Assembly: GCF_900156435.1 (NCBI RefSeq)
Contig: NZ_FTPQ01000002.1
Location: forward strand, 372,001 to 436,000
Direction: 5' to 3'
Length of the DNA: 64,000 nt
From: Microbacterium sp. RU1D
Lineage (GTDB): Bacteria; Actinomycetota; Actinomycetes; Actinomycetales; Microbacteriaceae
Made by a program: the position numbers and the translations under genes. Positions 43,154 to 51,432 of the stretch are shown one piece after another (position 1 is the stretch's first letter; every line of letters starts with the position of its first letter). The notes under the pieces are model-generated. The model worked only from the letters and a program-made list of their open reading frames with translations, searched no databases and was not told the origin of the DNA.

Positions 43154-43363
43154 TCAGTGCTCGCGGAACTCGGGGCGGTCGCTGCCGGGCTTGAGGTGGG
43201 CGTGCAGCGCGCTCTTGGCGATGTCCATCGACGGGTAGACGCCGAGCCTCTCGTCCTTGCCCGCCATGTGGACGCTGTAGCCCTCGGCATCCTTCTGGAT
43301 GGTGCCAACGACCCCCACCGGGCCGTAGGCCACCCAGAGACGTCGTGTCGCGGTGTCTGACAT
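43154..43363 (-). CDS. small conserved protein, 69 residues
   Basis: This short soluble protein reads as two beta strands and a helix: LWVAYGPVGVVGTIQKDAEGYSV, in part AYGPVGVVGTIQKD, followed by AGKDERLGVYPSMDIAKSALHAHLKPG. I recall similar 65-75-residue proteins across actinobacteria, sometimes mislabelled methyltransferase; there is no methyltransferase motif here. A good ribosome binding site AAAGGAG precedes the ATG by 6 nt, which makes the gene credible. It is divergent from tRNA-Arg. Confidence 0.8.
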   Translation of the reverse strand: MSDTATRRLWVAYGPVGVVGTIQKDAEGYSVHMAGKDERLGVYPSMDIAKSALHAHLKPGSDRPEFREH

Positions 43364-43467
43364 GAGTGCTCCTTTGCTCTCGTTCGCCCGGAGGTTACGC
43401 CCGCGCCGCCGACGACACCAGGGGCTGGTGCGGCGTCGGGGACACGACCGATATCCTGGACGGACGA

Positions 43468-43543
43468 CCCCCAGTAGCTCAGTGGATAGAGCAGCGGCCT
43501 TCTAATCCGCCGGTCACACGTTCGAATCGTGTCTGGGGGACCA
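43468..43543 (+). tRNA. tRNA-Arg(TCT), CCA encoded
   Basis: The cloverleaf has acceptor stem CCCCCAG/CTGGGGG, discriminator A and an encoded CCA at 43541-43543. The anticodon arm GCGGC-CTTCTAA-TCCGC gives anticodon TCT but leaves a C-T mismatch at the loop-closing pair 31-39. T loop TTCGAAT is normal. A -10 TATCCT at 43452-43457 precedes it. Confidence 0.93.
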
Positions 43544-43578
43544 GACCCGGTGTCCCACCCCCTCAGTAGGATGTGGGG

Positions 43579-44205
43579 ATGGTAAATGCCTCCGAGAACG
43601 ACCGGCTCGTCTGGATCGACTGCGAGATGACCGGCCTCGACCTCGCCGTCGACGAGCTCGTCGAGATCGCCGTCGTCATCACCGATTTCGAGCTGAACGT
43701 GCTCGATCCGGGCTTCCAGATCGTGATCAAGCCCGATGACTCCGCCCTGGCCAACATGGGCGAATTCGTCACCGAGATGCACCGGTCCTCGGGCTTGCTC
43801 GACGAGATCCCCCACGGCGTCAGCCTTGCGGATGCCGAGTTCCAGACACTGGAGTACATCCAGCGCTTCGCACCGGTCGAGGGCAAGGCACCGCTCGCCG
43901 GCAACACCATCGGCACCGACCGTATGTTCCTCGCGAAGTACATGCCGCGCGTCGACCGCTGGCTGCACTACCGCAACGTCGACGTGTCGAGCATCAAGGA
44001 GCTCTCCCGTCGCTGGTACCCGCGCGCCTACTTCCAGGCGCCCACGAAGAACGGCGGCCACCGCGCCCTCGCCGACATCCGCGAATCGATCCGTGAGCTC
44101 GCGTACTACCGCGCCGCGGTGTTCGTGCCGCAGCCGGGCCCCACGAGCGACGAGGCCAAGGCCGTGTCGGCGTCGGCCGTGTCGTCGTTCGCCCTCGACG
44201 TGTGA
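43579..44205 (+). CDS. orn: oligoribonuclease
   Basis: This 208-residue 3'-5' exonuclease degrades di- and short oligoribonucleotides, including pGpG from cyclic-di-GMP. The DEDDh motifs are WIDCEMTGLD near residue 12, GNTIGTDRMFL mid-protein, and the final HRALADIRESIREL. The ATG of MVNASEN lies 6 nt after TAGGAT (43567-43572), a leaderless pattern; a GTG two codons upstream is in frame but less likely. It lies between tRNA-Arg and tRNA-His. The C-terminal 20 residues are a variable tail. Confidence 0.96.
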   Translation: MVNASENDRLVWIDCEMTGLDLAVDELVEIAVVITDFELNVLDPGFQIVIKPDDSALANMGEFVTEMHRSSGLLDEIPHGVSLADAEFQTLEYIQRFAPVEGKAPLAGNTIGTDRMFLAKYMPRVDRWLHYRNVDVSSIKELSRRWYPRAYFQAPTKNGGHRALADIRESIRELAYYRAAVFVPQPGPTSDEAKAVSASAVSSFALDV

Positions 44206-44240
44206 CATAATCTTTCAGTTGTCTTCTTCCGAAGGCACAT

Positions 44241-44314
44241 GGTGGCTATAGCTCAGTTGGTAGAGCACCGCGTTGTGGTCGCGGGGGCCGCGGGTTCAAG
44301 TCCCGTTAGCCACC
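44241..44314 (+). tRNA. tRNA-His(GTG)
   Basis: The cloverleaf has acceptor stem GTGGCTA/TAGCCAC plus the extra G(-1) at 44241 facing discriminator C at 44314, the hallmark of tRNA-His. The anticodon arm CCGCG-TTGTGGT-CGCGG gives anticodon GTG. Confidence 0.97.
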
Positions 44315-44322
44315 CCACCTCC

Positions 44323-44353
44323 AGAAGCCCGGCCGAGATCGCGCCGGGCTTCT
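44323..44353 (+). terminator. terminator of tRNA-His
   Basis: A perfect 11-bp stem AGAAGCCCGGC/GCCGGGCTTCT with a 9-nt loop starts 8 bp after the tRNA and is followed by GCGTTTC. Confidence 0.85.
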
Positions 44354-44456
44354 GCGTTTCCGGATGCCGGTCCCCGCCGCGCCCGTAGAATCACAGGGCG
44401 GACGCTGCCCGCGCGGATGCGGCATCCGTCCACCGTTTTCACTCTCGGGAGGCCAC

Positions 44457-44834
44457 GTGAACGACGACGTCGACGCGCGCCCCGCGATGGTCATGTCGAC
44501 CGATGCCTTCGAGCGGCTCGTCGTCGACGAGCTCGACCGCCTCCCCGACGACATGGTCGAGGGCCTCGACAACGTCGTCTTCGTCGTCGAGGACCGCCCC
44601 GAGGACGGCTCGCTCGATCTCCTGGGTCTCTACGACGGATGGGCGCTCACCGAGCGCGACCGGTACGGCGTCGGCGAACTGCCCGACCGCATCATCGTCT
44701 ACCGCGAGTCGCATCTCGCCGCGTGCGCCGACGAGGACGAGCTGCGCGAGGAGATCCACACCACGCTCGTGCACGAGATCGCGCACTTCTACGGCATCGA
44801 CGACGACCGCCTGCACGAGCTCGGGTGGGCGTGA
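44457..44834 (+). CDS. minimal zincin-like metallopeptidase family protein
   Basis: This 125-residue protein contains HEIAHFYGI near residue 106, an HExxH zinc motif followed by the HELGW end, typical of the small zincin_1 family (formerly DUF1025) of possible proteases. The N-terminal part carries many acidic residues (VVDELDRLPDDMVEGLDNV). The GTG start follows GGGAGG by 4 nt. It is first in an operon with clpS and a DUF2017 gene, with TGATG overlap to clpS. A -10 TAGAAT lies near 44386. Confidence 0.85.
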   Translation: MNDDVDARPAMVMSTDAFERLVVDELDRLPDDMVEGLDNVVFVVEDRPEDGSLDLLGLYDGWALTERDRYGVGELPDRIIVYRESHLAACADEDELREEIHTTLVHEIAHFYGIDDDRLHELGWA

Positions 44835-45133
44835 TGGCTGGTCTCGCCTCCCCCGACCTCGACGTCGACCACGAGCAGGAACTCGTCGCGCAACCGCCGT
44901 CGTCGTGGCAGACCGTCGTCTGGAACGACCCCGTCAATCTCATGAGCTACGTGACGCACGTCTTCCGCACGTACTTCGGTTTCGACGCCGAGACGGCGCA
45001 CCGCCTGATGATGGCGGTCCACCACGAGGGGCACGCGGTCGTCGCGCGCGGCCCGCGCGAGGTCATGGAAGCGCACACGCAGGCCATGCACGATTACGGC
45101 CTCTGGGCCACCGTCAGGAAGGACCCCTCGTGA
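44834..45133 (+). CDS. clpS: Clp protease adaptor ClpS
   Basis: This 99-residue adaptor delivers N-degron substrates to the Clp unfoldase. The core shows WQTVVWNDPVNLMSYVTHVF near residues 25-44, with the N-degron pocket residues NDPVN and the Met of LMSYV. It then has the ClpC/ClpA-contact helix HEGHAVVARGPREVMEAHT, in part HHEGHAVVARG. Length is typical. It overlaps both neighbours by a few bases, so it is co-translated with the metallopeptidase and DUF2017 genes. Confidence 0.95.
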   Translation: MAGLASPDLDVDHEQELVAQPPSSWQTVVWNDPVNLMSYVTHVFRTYFGFDAETAHRLMMAVHHEGHAVVARGPREVMEAHTQAMHDYGLWATVRKDPS

Positions 45134-45612
45134 GCGAGCGGATCGTCGTCCTCGAGATCAGCGGTCTCGAAGCCCTCCACCTCGCCGGGATCGTGGGGCA
45201 GTTCCGCGACCTTCTCGCCGACTCCCGCACCGACGACGACCCGGCGGTGGCGCGATTGATGCCCGACGCCTATCCCGACGACCAGGCCGCCAGCCGCGAG
45301 TTCCGCCGACTGACCGGGGGCGACCTCATCGAGCGCCGCACGCACGATGCCGCCACCGTGCTGCAGACGCTCGGCGCCGACGGCGGCGAACCGACGCCCG
45401 AGGGCGACCCGGACGCCACCATCGCGGTCGCCCTGGGCGAGGGCGAAGCCCTCGCGTGGATGCGCACACTGTCGGCCGTGCGTCTCGTCCTGGCCACGCG
45501 GCTCGGCATCCAGGGCGATGACGACCACCAGCCCGACGATCCGCGCTTCGGCGTCTACGACTGGATCGGGTACCGCCTCGACGGGTTGATGACGGCCCTC
45601 GATCGCGGCTGA
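45130..45612 (+). CDS. DUF2017 family protein
   Basis: This 160-residue protein of the DUF2017 family is commonly found after clpS in actinobacteria; its function is unknown. It has an N-terminal helix (ISGLEALHLAGIVGQFRDLL), the segment MPDAYPDDQAASREFRRLTGGDL and a C-terminal helix ending in WIGYRLDGLMTAL. The GTG start overlaps the clpS stop as GTGA. No catalytic motif is visible. Conserved neighbourhood suggests a link to Clp-dependent degradation, by context only. Confidence 0.9.
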   Translation: MSERIVVLEISGLEALHLAGIVGQFRDLLADSRTDDDPAVARLMPDAYPDDQAASREFRRLTGGDLIERRTHDAATVLQTLGADGGEPTPEGDPDATIAVALGEGEALAWMRTLSAVRLVLATRLGIQGDDDHQPDDPRFGVYDWIGYRLDGLMTALDRG

Positions 45613-45625
45613 TCCGGCTCGGGCG

Positions 45626-46219
45626 TCACGGCACCCGAACGCGCACGTCGGCTCGCTCCGCGGGACTGTGGGCCTCGATGTGGGCGTCCTCCTGGCGCGC
45701 CCACCGCTGCCAGTGCGGCCGATAGGTGTCGCCGTCGCGCGCGAAGGCGCGATCGCGTCGTGACGCGGCGGGCGCTTCCACCCAGACGGACAGGTCCGCG
45801 AGCCGCGCGACCTCGGGGGTGAGAATGCCCGCGCCCTCGATGACGAGCGGCAGGGAGGGGTCGACCGCGTAGGCCTCCGCGCGCGAACCCGCCTCCCAAT
45901 CCCAGCGTTCCCACACGCCGAGAAGGCCCCGCGCGTGCGGCAGCAGGATCATCTCGCGGGCGTATTCCACGCCCGCCGCGAGGCCGTCCCACCCGGGGTA
46001 GACGTCGTCGAGCGCGACGAGCTGCACCCGGCCACGCCCGGGCCACGCCGACACCAGTCGCCGCGCGAGCGAGCTCTTCCCCGCCCCGCTGCGCCCGTCG
46101 ACGACCACCGCCGCGTTCGACGCACCGACCGCGACGATGCGCGCCGTCACCGCGGCGACCGCTGCGGTGAGGGCGTCGTCGACCGGGTCTGCGCTACTTC
46201 TTGAGGGCGCGGATGACAC
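45626..46219 (-). CDS. P-loop kinase-like ATP-binding protein (uridine kinase-like)
   Basis: This protein of about 197 residues has Walker A GRSGAGKSSLARRL followed by VQLVALDDVYPGWDGL, a pattern of the uridine kinase/phosphoribulokinase superfamily, and VIEGAGILTPEV as the next conserved strand. A lid-like basic segment SRRDRAFARDGDTYRPHW follows. Substrate is not clear. The start is uncertain: the GTG at 46219 (overlapping the upstream gene by 26 bp) and a GTG at 46150 are both possible, and neither has a ribosome binding site. Confidence 0.8.
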   Translation of the reverse strand: MSSAPSRSSADPVDDALTAAVAAVTARIVAVGASNAAVVVDGRSGAGKSSLARRLVSAWPGRGRVQLVALDDVYPGWDGLAAGVEYAREMILLPHARGLLGVWERWDWEAGSRAEAYAVDPSLPLVIEGAGILTPEVARLADLSVWVEAPAASRRDRAFARDGDTYRPHWQRWARQEDAHIEAHSPAERADVRVRVP

Positions 46220-46514
46220 GGCTGAGCGCGCGACCGGCGACCCACACGAACGGGATGCCGACGGCCAGCAGCGACACGAGGTTCGGGTCGAACCGGAGAT
46301 CGTCGCCGCGGCGGATGTACGCGCCGAGCGGGAGGGTGTAGCCGCCGCCCCCGCCACCGCCGTTGCCCTGCTCATCCGAACCGCCGCCGTAACCGGCCCA
46401 GGTGAGCGCGACGGGGACGATGCGCACGCCGTCGACGTCCTGCTGCTCGCCGTACGCGGAGGTGACGCCGAAGCTGGTGGCCTGCTTGCCGAGTTCCAAT
46501 GCGATGTTGGGCAT
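46194..46514 (-). CDS. GerW/YtfJ-family protein
   Basis: This 106-residue protein resembles the GerW (YtfJ) family, known in Bacillus for spore germination: GKQATSFGVTSAYGEQQDVDGVRIVPVALTWAGYGGGS, in parts FGVTSAYGEQ and IVPVALTWAGYGGG, a glycine-rich loop, then a hydrophobic stretch (LVSLLAVGIPFVWVAG, residues about 80-95). Microbacteriaceae do not sporulate, so the role must differ. It precedes the kinase-like gene on the same strand with overlapping ends. Confidence 0.82.
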   Translation of the reverse strand: MPNIALELGKQATSFGVTSAYGEQQDVDGVRIVPVALTWAGYGGGSDEQGNGGGGGGGYTLPLGAYIRRGDDLRFDPNLVSLLAVGIPFVWVAGRALSRVIRALKK

Positions 46515-46570
46515 GCCCCCCACCGTAGCGGCCCGCATCGCGGCACGGCAGGGGCGTTGCGCGCCGGCCG

Positions 46571-46643
46571 CGGCTCGTGCGAGGGCCGTGGCCGAACGGC
46601 AGCGCGGCGCACCGCGCCGCGGTTCGTGACAGGCCCGTGGCCG
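46571..46643. repeat. direct repeat, period 49 bp
   Basis: CGGCTCGTGCGAGGGCCGTG (46571 onward) recurs as CGGTTCGTGACAGGCCCGTG (46620 onward), both continuing into GCCG. The pair fills the short gap between the dinB stop and the GerW-like gene. Confidence 0.5.
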
Positions 46644-46647
46644 GTCG

Positions 46648-47934
46648 TCAGTGCTCGTACGACGGCCGAGGGTTCGTCGGCAGAGCGCCGCCGCCGCGGG
46701 ACGGGCCGAGGAGCGACCCGCGGGTGACGGCTCCGCGCCCGAAGCGCGCGGCGGCACCGTCGAGGGCACCCTCGACCCGTCGCCACTCGGCGTCGTCGTC
46801 CCATAGGGTTGCGGCCATCGCGGCGGGCTTGAGCTTCTCGCCGCGCACGCCGACGAGCCGGACCGCTTGCCGACGATCGATCGAGTCGAACAGCTCGATC
46901 GCGGCGTCGCCGATGCGCTGGCCCACCGATGTGGGCTCGGGCAGTGTGCGCGAGCGGCTCAGCGTGGTGAAATCCGAGAAGCGCACCTTGATCGAGATGG
47001 TCGCCGCCTCGTACTGCTGTGTGCGCAGGCGCGCGCCGACCCGGTCGGCGAGACGACGCAGCTCGACGTGGAGCGTGCGCGTGTCGGAGATGTCGGTGTG
47101 GAACGTCTCCTCGTGGCCGACGCTCTTCTCGGCCCGACCCGTGTGCACCTCGCGCGCGTCGATGCCCCGCGACAGATGCCAGATGCGCTCCCCCATCGCC
47201 GCGCCCAGCACCTGATCGAGCGCGTGGCGCGGAGTGTCAAGGATGTCGGAGATGAGCCGGATGCCACGCGACTCCAACGCCTCGGCCGCCTTGGGCCCGA
47301 CGCCCCACAGGGCGCGGACGGACCGCGGCCGCAGGAACGCCTCGGTGTCGGCCGCCGCCACGATGAGCAGTCCGTCGGGCTTGGAGATGGTGGAGGCCAT
47401 CTTGGCGACGTGCTTCGTGGCCGCCACCCCGATGCTGCAGGTCAGGCCGGTCTCCGCGAGCACGCGGGCGCGCAACCCTCGCGCGATCGTGACCGGGCTC
47501 CCCCACAGCCGCCGGGCACCGCGCACGTCAAGGAACGCCTCGTCGATCGAGAGGGGTTCGACCAGCGGCGTGACGTCGTGGAAGATCGCCATCACCTGCC
47601 GCGACATCTCGGTGTAGCGGTGGTAGGGCGGGTTCACCACGATCGCGGTGGGGCACAGGCGCAGGGCGATCGCGACCGGCATCGCCGACTTCACGCCGTA
47701 GCGACGCGCCTCGTACGACGCGCTGGAGACGACCCCGCGTCCCTCGGAACCGCCGATGATGAGCGGCTTGCCGGCGAGCGAGGGGTCATCAAGCACCGCG
47801 ACCGACGCGAAGAACGCGTCCATGTCCACGTGCAGGATGCCGGTGCCGGTGTCGTCGGCGTCGGGGCGCGAGACAATCCGCCCCGTCCCGTCACCTCGTC
47901 CCATGGCATCCATTGTCTCTCGGACCTCCGACAT
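46648..47934 (-). CDS. dinB: DNA polymerase IV
   Basis: This 428-residue Y-family polymerase copies damaged DNA. The catalytic motifs are LHVDMDAFFASV near residue 35 and LSIDEAFLDV near residue 128. The helix-hairpin-helix and little-finger domains follow (LWGVGPKAAEALESRGI, SVGHEETF). The chain ends in SRGGGALPTNPRPSYEH; I see no clear beta-clamp binding motif in that tail. The ATG of MSEVRET is reported; MDAMGRG ten or so codons later, after GGAGG, is a plausible alternative. No clear LexA box lies upstream. Confidence 0.94.
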   Translation of the reverse strand: MSEVRETMDAMGRGDGTGRIVSRPDADDTGTGILHVDMDAFFASVAVLDDPSLAGKPLIIGGSEGRGVVSSASYEARRYGVKSAMPVAIALRLCPTAIVVNPPYHRYTEMSRQVMAIFHDVTPLVEPLSIDEAFLDVRGARRLWGSPVTIARGLRARVLAETGLTCSIGVAATKHVAKMASTISKPDGLLIVAAADTEAFLRPRSVRALWGVGPKAAEALESRGIRLISDILDTPRHALDQVLGAAMGERIWHLSRGIDAREVHTGRAEKSVGHEETFHTDISDTRTLHVELRRLADRVGARLRTQQYEAATISIKVRFSDFTTLSRSRTLPEPTSVGQRIGDAAIELFDSIDRRQAVRLVGVRGEKLKPAAMAATLWDDDAEWRRVEGALDGAAARFGRGAVTRGSLLGPSRGGGALPTNPRPSYEH

Positions 47935-47965
47935 CGGCCGCGAGCGGCTCTCGGGTCGGGAACGA

Positions 47966-48014
47966 CGGATGCCACGACCCCGGCGGCGCGGATCCGCCGG
48001 GGTCGTGGCATCCG
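47966..48014 (-). terminator. terminator of the gatCAB operon
   Basis: A perfect 21-bp stem, beginning CGGATGCCACGACCCC and closing a 7-nt loop, lies 5 bp beyond the gatB stop and just upstream of dinB. It is the strongest hairpin in the window and carries GGATGCC/GGCATCC at its base. Confidence 0.88.
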
Positions 48015-48019
48015 GGGTG

Positions 48020-49534
48020 TTACTGGGCGGCGCGTTCCAGGACGAGCTCTCGCACGCGCGCGGCGTCGGCCTGGCCCTTCATCGCCTTCATGACCGCGCC
48101 GATGACGGCGCCGGCGGCCTGCACCTTGCCGTCGCGGATCTTCGCGAGAACGTCGGGCTGAGCGGCCAGGGCGTCGTCGATCGCGGCGATAAGCGCGCCG
48201 TCATCGGAGACGACGGCGAGCCCGCGGGCGTCGACAACCTCCTGCGGGGTGCCCTCGCCGGCGATGACACCCTCGAGCACCTGACGCGCGAGCTTGTCGG
48301 TGAGGGTTCCGGCATCCACCAGCTTCTGCAGGGCGGCGACGTTCGCCGGCGACACGAGGTCGGCGGCGTCGCGCTCCTGGGCGTTGGCGACGCGGGTGAT
48401 CTCGCCCGTCCACCACTTGCGGGCGGCGGCGGGAGCGGCTCCGACGGCGATCGTGTCGGCGACCGCGTCGAGCAGACCGCCGTTCGCGACGTCCTGGAAT
48501 TCCAGATCCGTGAAGCCCCACTCGGCCTTCAGCCGGCGACGGCGCGCGGCCGGCGGCTCGGGGAGCGCGGCGCGCAGCTCCTCGATCAGCGCGGGCGCGG
48601 GCACGACGGGCAGCAGGTCGGGCTCGGGGAAGTAGCGGTAGTCGTCGGCATCCGACTTCGGTCGCCCCGGAGAGGTGCGGCCGGTGTCCTCGTGCCAGTG
48701 ACGGGTCTCCTGCGTGATGGTTCCGCCCGTGGCGAGGATCGCGGCCTGACGCTGGATCTCGTAGCGAACCGCGCGCTCGACCGAGCGCATCGAGTTGACG
48801 TTCTTCGTCTCGGTGCGCGTGCCGAGCTTCTCCTGGCCGCGGGGGCGCAGCGAGACGTTGGCGTCGCAGCGGAGGTTTCCGCGCTCGAGCTTCGCCTCGG
48901 AGATGCCGAGACCTCGCACGATGTCGCGGATCGTCGCGACGTACGCCTTCGCCAGCGCGGGGGCTGCGTGCTCCGCGCCGAAGATCGGCTTGGTGACGAT
49001 CTCGACCAGGGGCACTCCCGCGCGGTTGTAGTCGACGAGCGAGTACTCGGCGCCCTGGATGCGACCGGTCGCCCCGCCCATGTGGGTGAGCTTGCCGGCA
49101 TCCTCCTCCATGTGCGCGCGCTCGATCGGCACGGTGACGATCGTGCCGTCCTCGAGCTCGACCTCGACCGAGCCCTCGAAGGCGATCGGCTCGTCGTACT
49201 GCGAGATCTGGTAGTTCTTGCCGAGGTCGGGGTAGAAGTAGTTCTTCCGCGCGAACCGGCTCGACGGCGCGATGGAGCAGCCCAGGGCCAGGCCCAGGCT
49301 GATCGAGGACCGGATCGCCTCCGCGTTGACCACGGGCAGCGCGCCCGGCAGACCCATGTCGACCGGGGCGACGAGCGTGTTCGGCTCGGCGCCGTGGTTC
49401 GCCTCGTTCGCCGGGTTCGGCGCCGACGAGAACATCTTGGTCGCGGTGTTCAGCTCGACGTGCACCTCGAAGCCGAGGACGGGCTCGAACAGCTCGAGCG
49501 CCTCGTCGAAGTCCATGAGTGCGTCTTTCGCCAT
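48020..49534 (-). CDS. gatB: aspartyl/glutamyl-tRNA amidotransferase subunit B
   Basis: This 504-residue subunit phosphorylates the misacylated Glu- or Asp-tRNA carboxylate and binds the tRNA. The cradle domain starts with [20 protein letters not shown] and includes CDANVSLRP and [18 protein letters not shown], all GatB signatures. The C-terminal YqeY-like tail domain ([20 protein letters not shown]) is complete. The ATG of MAKDALMD overlaps the gatA stop by one base. The larger open frame upstream is a shadow of gatA. Confidence 0.97.
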   Translation of the reverse strand: MAKDALMDFDEALELFEPVLGFEVHVELNTATKMFSSAPNPANEANHGAEPNTLVAPVDMGLPGALPVVNAEAIRSSISLGLALGCSIAPSSRFARKNYFYPDLGKNYQISQYDEPIAFEGSVEVELEDGTIVTVPIERAHMEEDAGKLTHMGGATGRIQGAEYSLVDYNRAGVPLVEIVTKPIFGAEHAAPALAKAYVATIRDIVRGLGISEAKLERGNLRCDANVSLRPRGQEKLGTRTETKNVNSMRSVERAVRYEIQRQAAILATGGTITQETRHWHEDTGRTSPGRPKSDADDYRYFPEPDLLPVVPAPALIEELRAALPEPPAARRRRLKAEWGFTDLEFQDVANGGLLDAVADTIAVGAAPAAARKWWTGEITRVANAQERDAADLVSPANVAALQKLVDAGTLTDKLARQVLEGVIAGEGTPQEVVDARGLAVVSDDGALIAAIDDALAAQPDVLAKIRDGKVQAAGAVIGAVMKAMKGQADAARVRELVLERAAQ

Positions 49535-51054
49535 CAGAGCGACGCTCCGTTCGTGAGAGAAGGGGCACGGTCGAGGAGGGGACCGCCCCACTGGTCGACC
49601 AGCAGCGCCTCGAGCGCCGCGCCGACGCGGTACAGACGCGCGTCCTCGCGGGCGGGGGCGAGGAATTGGATGCCGACCGGCAGGCCGTCGTCCTCCGCCA
49701 GGCCGCTCGGGATCGAGATACCGGGGACGCCGGCGAGGTTCGCCGGGATCGTGGTCACGTCGTTGAGGTACATCTGCAACGGGTCGTCGAGCTTCTCGCC
49801 GAGGCGGAAGGCGGTGGTCGGCGCCGAGGGCGTCGCGATGACGTCGACGTGCGCGAACGCGGCGTCGAAGTCCTGCTGGATGAGCGTGCGCACCTTCTGG
49901 GCGCTGCCGTAGTAGGCGTCGTAGTAGCCCGCCGAGAGCGCGTAGGTGCCCAGGATGATGCGGCGCTTCACCTCGGGACCGAAGCCGGCGTCGCGCGTGG
50001 CGGCCATCACGTTCTCGACCGTCGGGGCGCCCTGCGGCGTGACGCGGAGGCCGAAGCGCACCGAGTCGAACTTCGCGAGGTTGCTCGATGCCTCGGCGGG
50101 GAGGATCAGGTAGTACGCGGCGACCCCGTACTCGAAGTGCGGGGCGCTGATCTCGACGATCTCGGCGCCCTGCGCCTCCATGGCCGCCAGCGACGCGCGG
50201 AACGAATCCGACACGCCCTTCTGGAAGCCGCGGTCGTCGAGCTCGCGGATGACGCCGACCTTGAGGCCCTTCAGGACCTCTCCCGTCGTGCCCTCGCGGG
50301 CCGCGGCGGCGAACGACGGCCACGCGTCGGACAGCGAGGTGGAGTCGTTGGCGTCGTGCCCGCCGATGACGTCGTGCAGGAGTCCCGCGTCGAGCACCGT
50401 GCGCGTGACGGGGCCGACCTGGTCGAGGCTGGATGCCAGGGCGATCGCGCCGTAGCGGCTGACCCCGCCGTACGTGGGCTTGACGCCCACCGTGCCGGTG
50501 ACGTGGGCGGGCTGACGGATGGATCCACCGGTGTCGGAGCCGAGGGCCAGGGGCGCCTCGAACGCGGCGACGGCCGCCGCCGACCCGCCGCCGGAACCTC
50601 CGGGGATGCGGTCGAGGTCCCACGGGTTGCGGGTGGGTCCGTACGCCGAGAACTCGGTCGAGGAGCCCATCGCGAACTCGTCCATGTTCGTCTTGCCGAG
50701 CGGCACGAGACCGGCCGCGCGCGAGCGGGCGACCACCGTGGCGTCGTAGGGCGACATGTAGCCCTCGAGGATCTTCGATCCGCTGGTGGACGGCATGTCG
50801 GTCGTCACGAGCACGTCCTTGACGGCGAGCGGGACGCCCGCGAGTTCGTGCAGCTCCTCGCCCGCCGCGCGGCGACGGTCGATGTCGGCCGCGACCTCGA
50901 GGGCGTGGTCGCTCACGTGAAGGAACGCGTGGACGTCGCCGTCGACGGCGGCGATGCGGTCGAGATGCGCCTGCGTCGCCTCGACGCTCGACACCTCGGA
51001 CGAGACGAGCTTGGCGGCCAGGTCGGCCGCGGTCAGACGTGTGAGATCGCTCAC
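49534..51054 (-). CDS. gatA: aspartyl/glutamyl-tRNA amidotransferase subunit A
   Basis: This 506-residue amidase-signature enzyme releases ammonia from glutamine for GatB. The Ser-cisSer-Lys triad lies in [14 protein letters not shown] (Lys), [14 protein letters not shown] and [13 protein letters not shown]. The glutamine-site region [13 protein letters not shown] is intact. It overlaps gatC by ATGA and gatB by one base, consistent with stoichiometric synthesis. Normal length. Confidence 0.97.
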   Translation of the reverse strand: MSDLTRLTAADLAAKLVSSEVSSVEATQAHLDRIAAVDGDVHAFLHVSDHALEVAADIDRRRAAGEELHELAGVPLAVKDVLVTTDMPSTSGSKILEGYMSPYDATVVARSRAAGLVPLGKTNMDEFAMGSSTEFSAYGPTRNPWDLDRIPGGSGGGSAAAVAAFEAPLALGSDTGGSIRQPAHVTGTVGVKPTYGGVSRYGAIALASSLDQVGPVTRTVLDAGLLHDVIGGHDANDSTSLSDAWPSFAAAAREGTTGEVLKGLKVGVIRELDDRGFQKGVSDSFRASLAAMEAQGAEIVEISAPHFEYGVAAYYLILPAEASSNLAKFDSVRFGLRVTPQGAPTVENVMAATRDAGFGPEVKRRIILGTYALSAGYYDAYYGSAQKVRTLIQQDFDAAFAHVDVIATPSAPTTAFRLGEKLDDPLQMYLNDVTTIPANLAGVPGISIPSGLAEDDGLPVGIQFLAPAREDARLYRVGAALEALLVDQWGGPLLDRAPSLTNGASL

Positions 51055-51350
51055 TGCTCCTCCCCCAGGATCGCCGTGACCCGGAACCGGCCGTCGGCCT
51101 GATCCGGGGCATTCTGCAGCACCTGCTCGCGCGTGAGCTGCTGCTGCACGGCGTCGGGCCGGAACACGTTCTCGAGCGGGATCGGGTGGCTCGTGGCGGC
51201 CACGTCGGGCGTCGCCACCTCGGACACCTTCGCGATGTTGTCGACGATGGCATCCAGCTGCCCGGTGAGGCTCTGGACCTCCTCGTCGTTCAACTGGATC
51301 CGGGCGAGCACACCGAGATGGCGCACGAGATCAGGAGTGATTTCAGACAC
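51051..51350 (-). CDS. gatC: aspartyl/glutamyl-tRNA amidotransferase subunit C
   Basis: This 99-residue belt subunit wraps GatA and GatB. Conserved features are [22 protein letters not shown] near the N-terminus and NVFRPDAV in the C-terminal belt region. The GTG start lies 6 nt after TAGACT (51362-51357, minus strand) and no ribosome binding site is present, so the gatCAB mRNA is probably leaderless. Confidence 0.94.
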   Translation of the reverse strand: MSEITPDLVRHLGVLARIQLNDEEVQSLTGQLDAIVDNIAKVSEVATPDVAATSHPIPLENVFRPDAVQQQLTREQVLQNAPDQADGRFRVTAILGEEQ

Positions 51351-51432
51351 CCCCCGAGTCTAGTTCGCAGACGGTCTCCTCCCCGTCGCGAGCGGCCTGG
51401 TCTCCGCCGGAGCGCCGCCCTAGGCTGGCTGG
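51351..51432. promoter_or_regulatory. divergent leaderless promoters for gatC and the acyl-CoA ligase
   Basis: Leftward, TAGACT at 51362-51357 is 6 nt from the gatC GTG. Rightward, TAGGCT at 51421-51426 is 6 nt from the ligase GTG at 51433. The two -10 elements are separate here, about 58 bp apart. Confidence 0.65.

Noticed and set aside
41071..43194. Plus-strand 707-codon frame spanning the MocR gene, yczE and the 48-bp array
   Set aside because: It crosses two real genes in the wrong frame and strand and ends in low-complexity repeat translation.
47900..47965. LexA/SOS box upstream of dinB
   Set aside because: No CGAAC-N4-GTTCG-like dyad is visible in the short region before the start.
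49535..51253. In-frame upstream extension of gatB giving 1077 codons
   Set aside because: The extension is Arg-rich and lies fully over gatA, which is a complete amidase. gatB has its own ATG coupled to the gatA stop.
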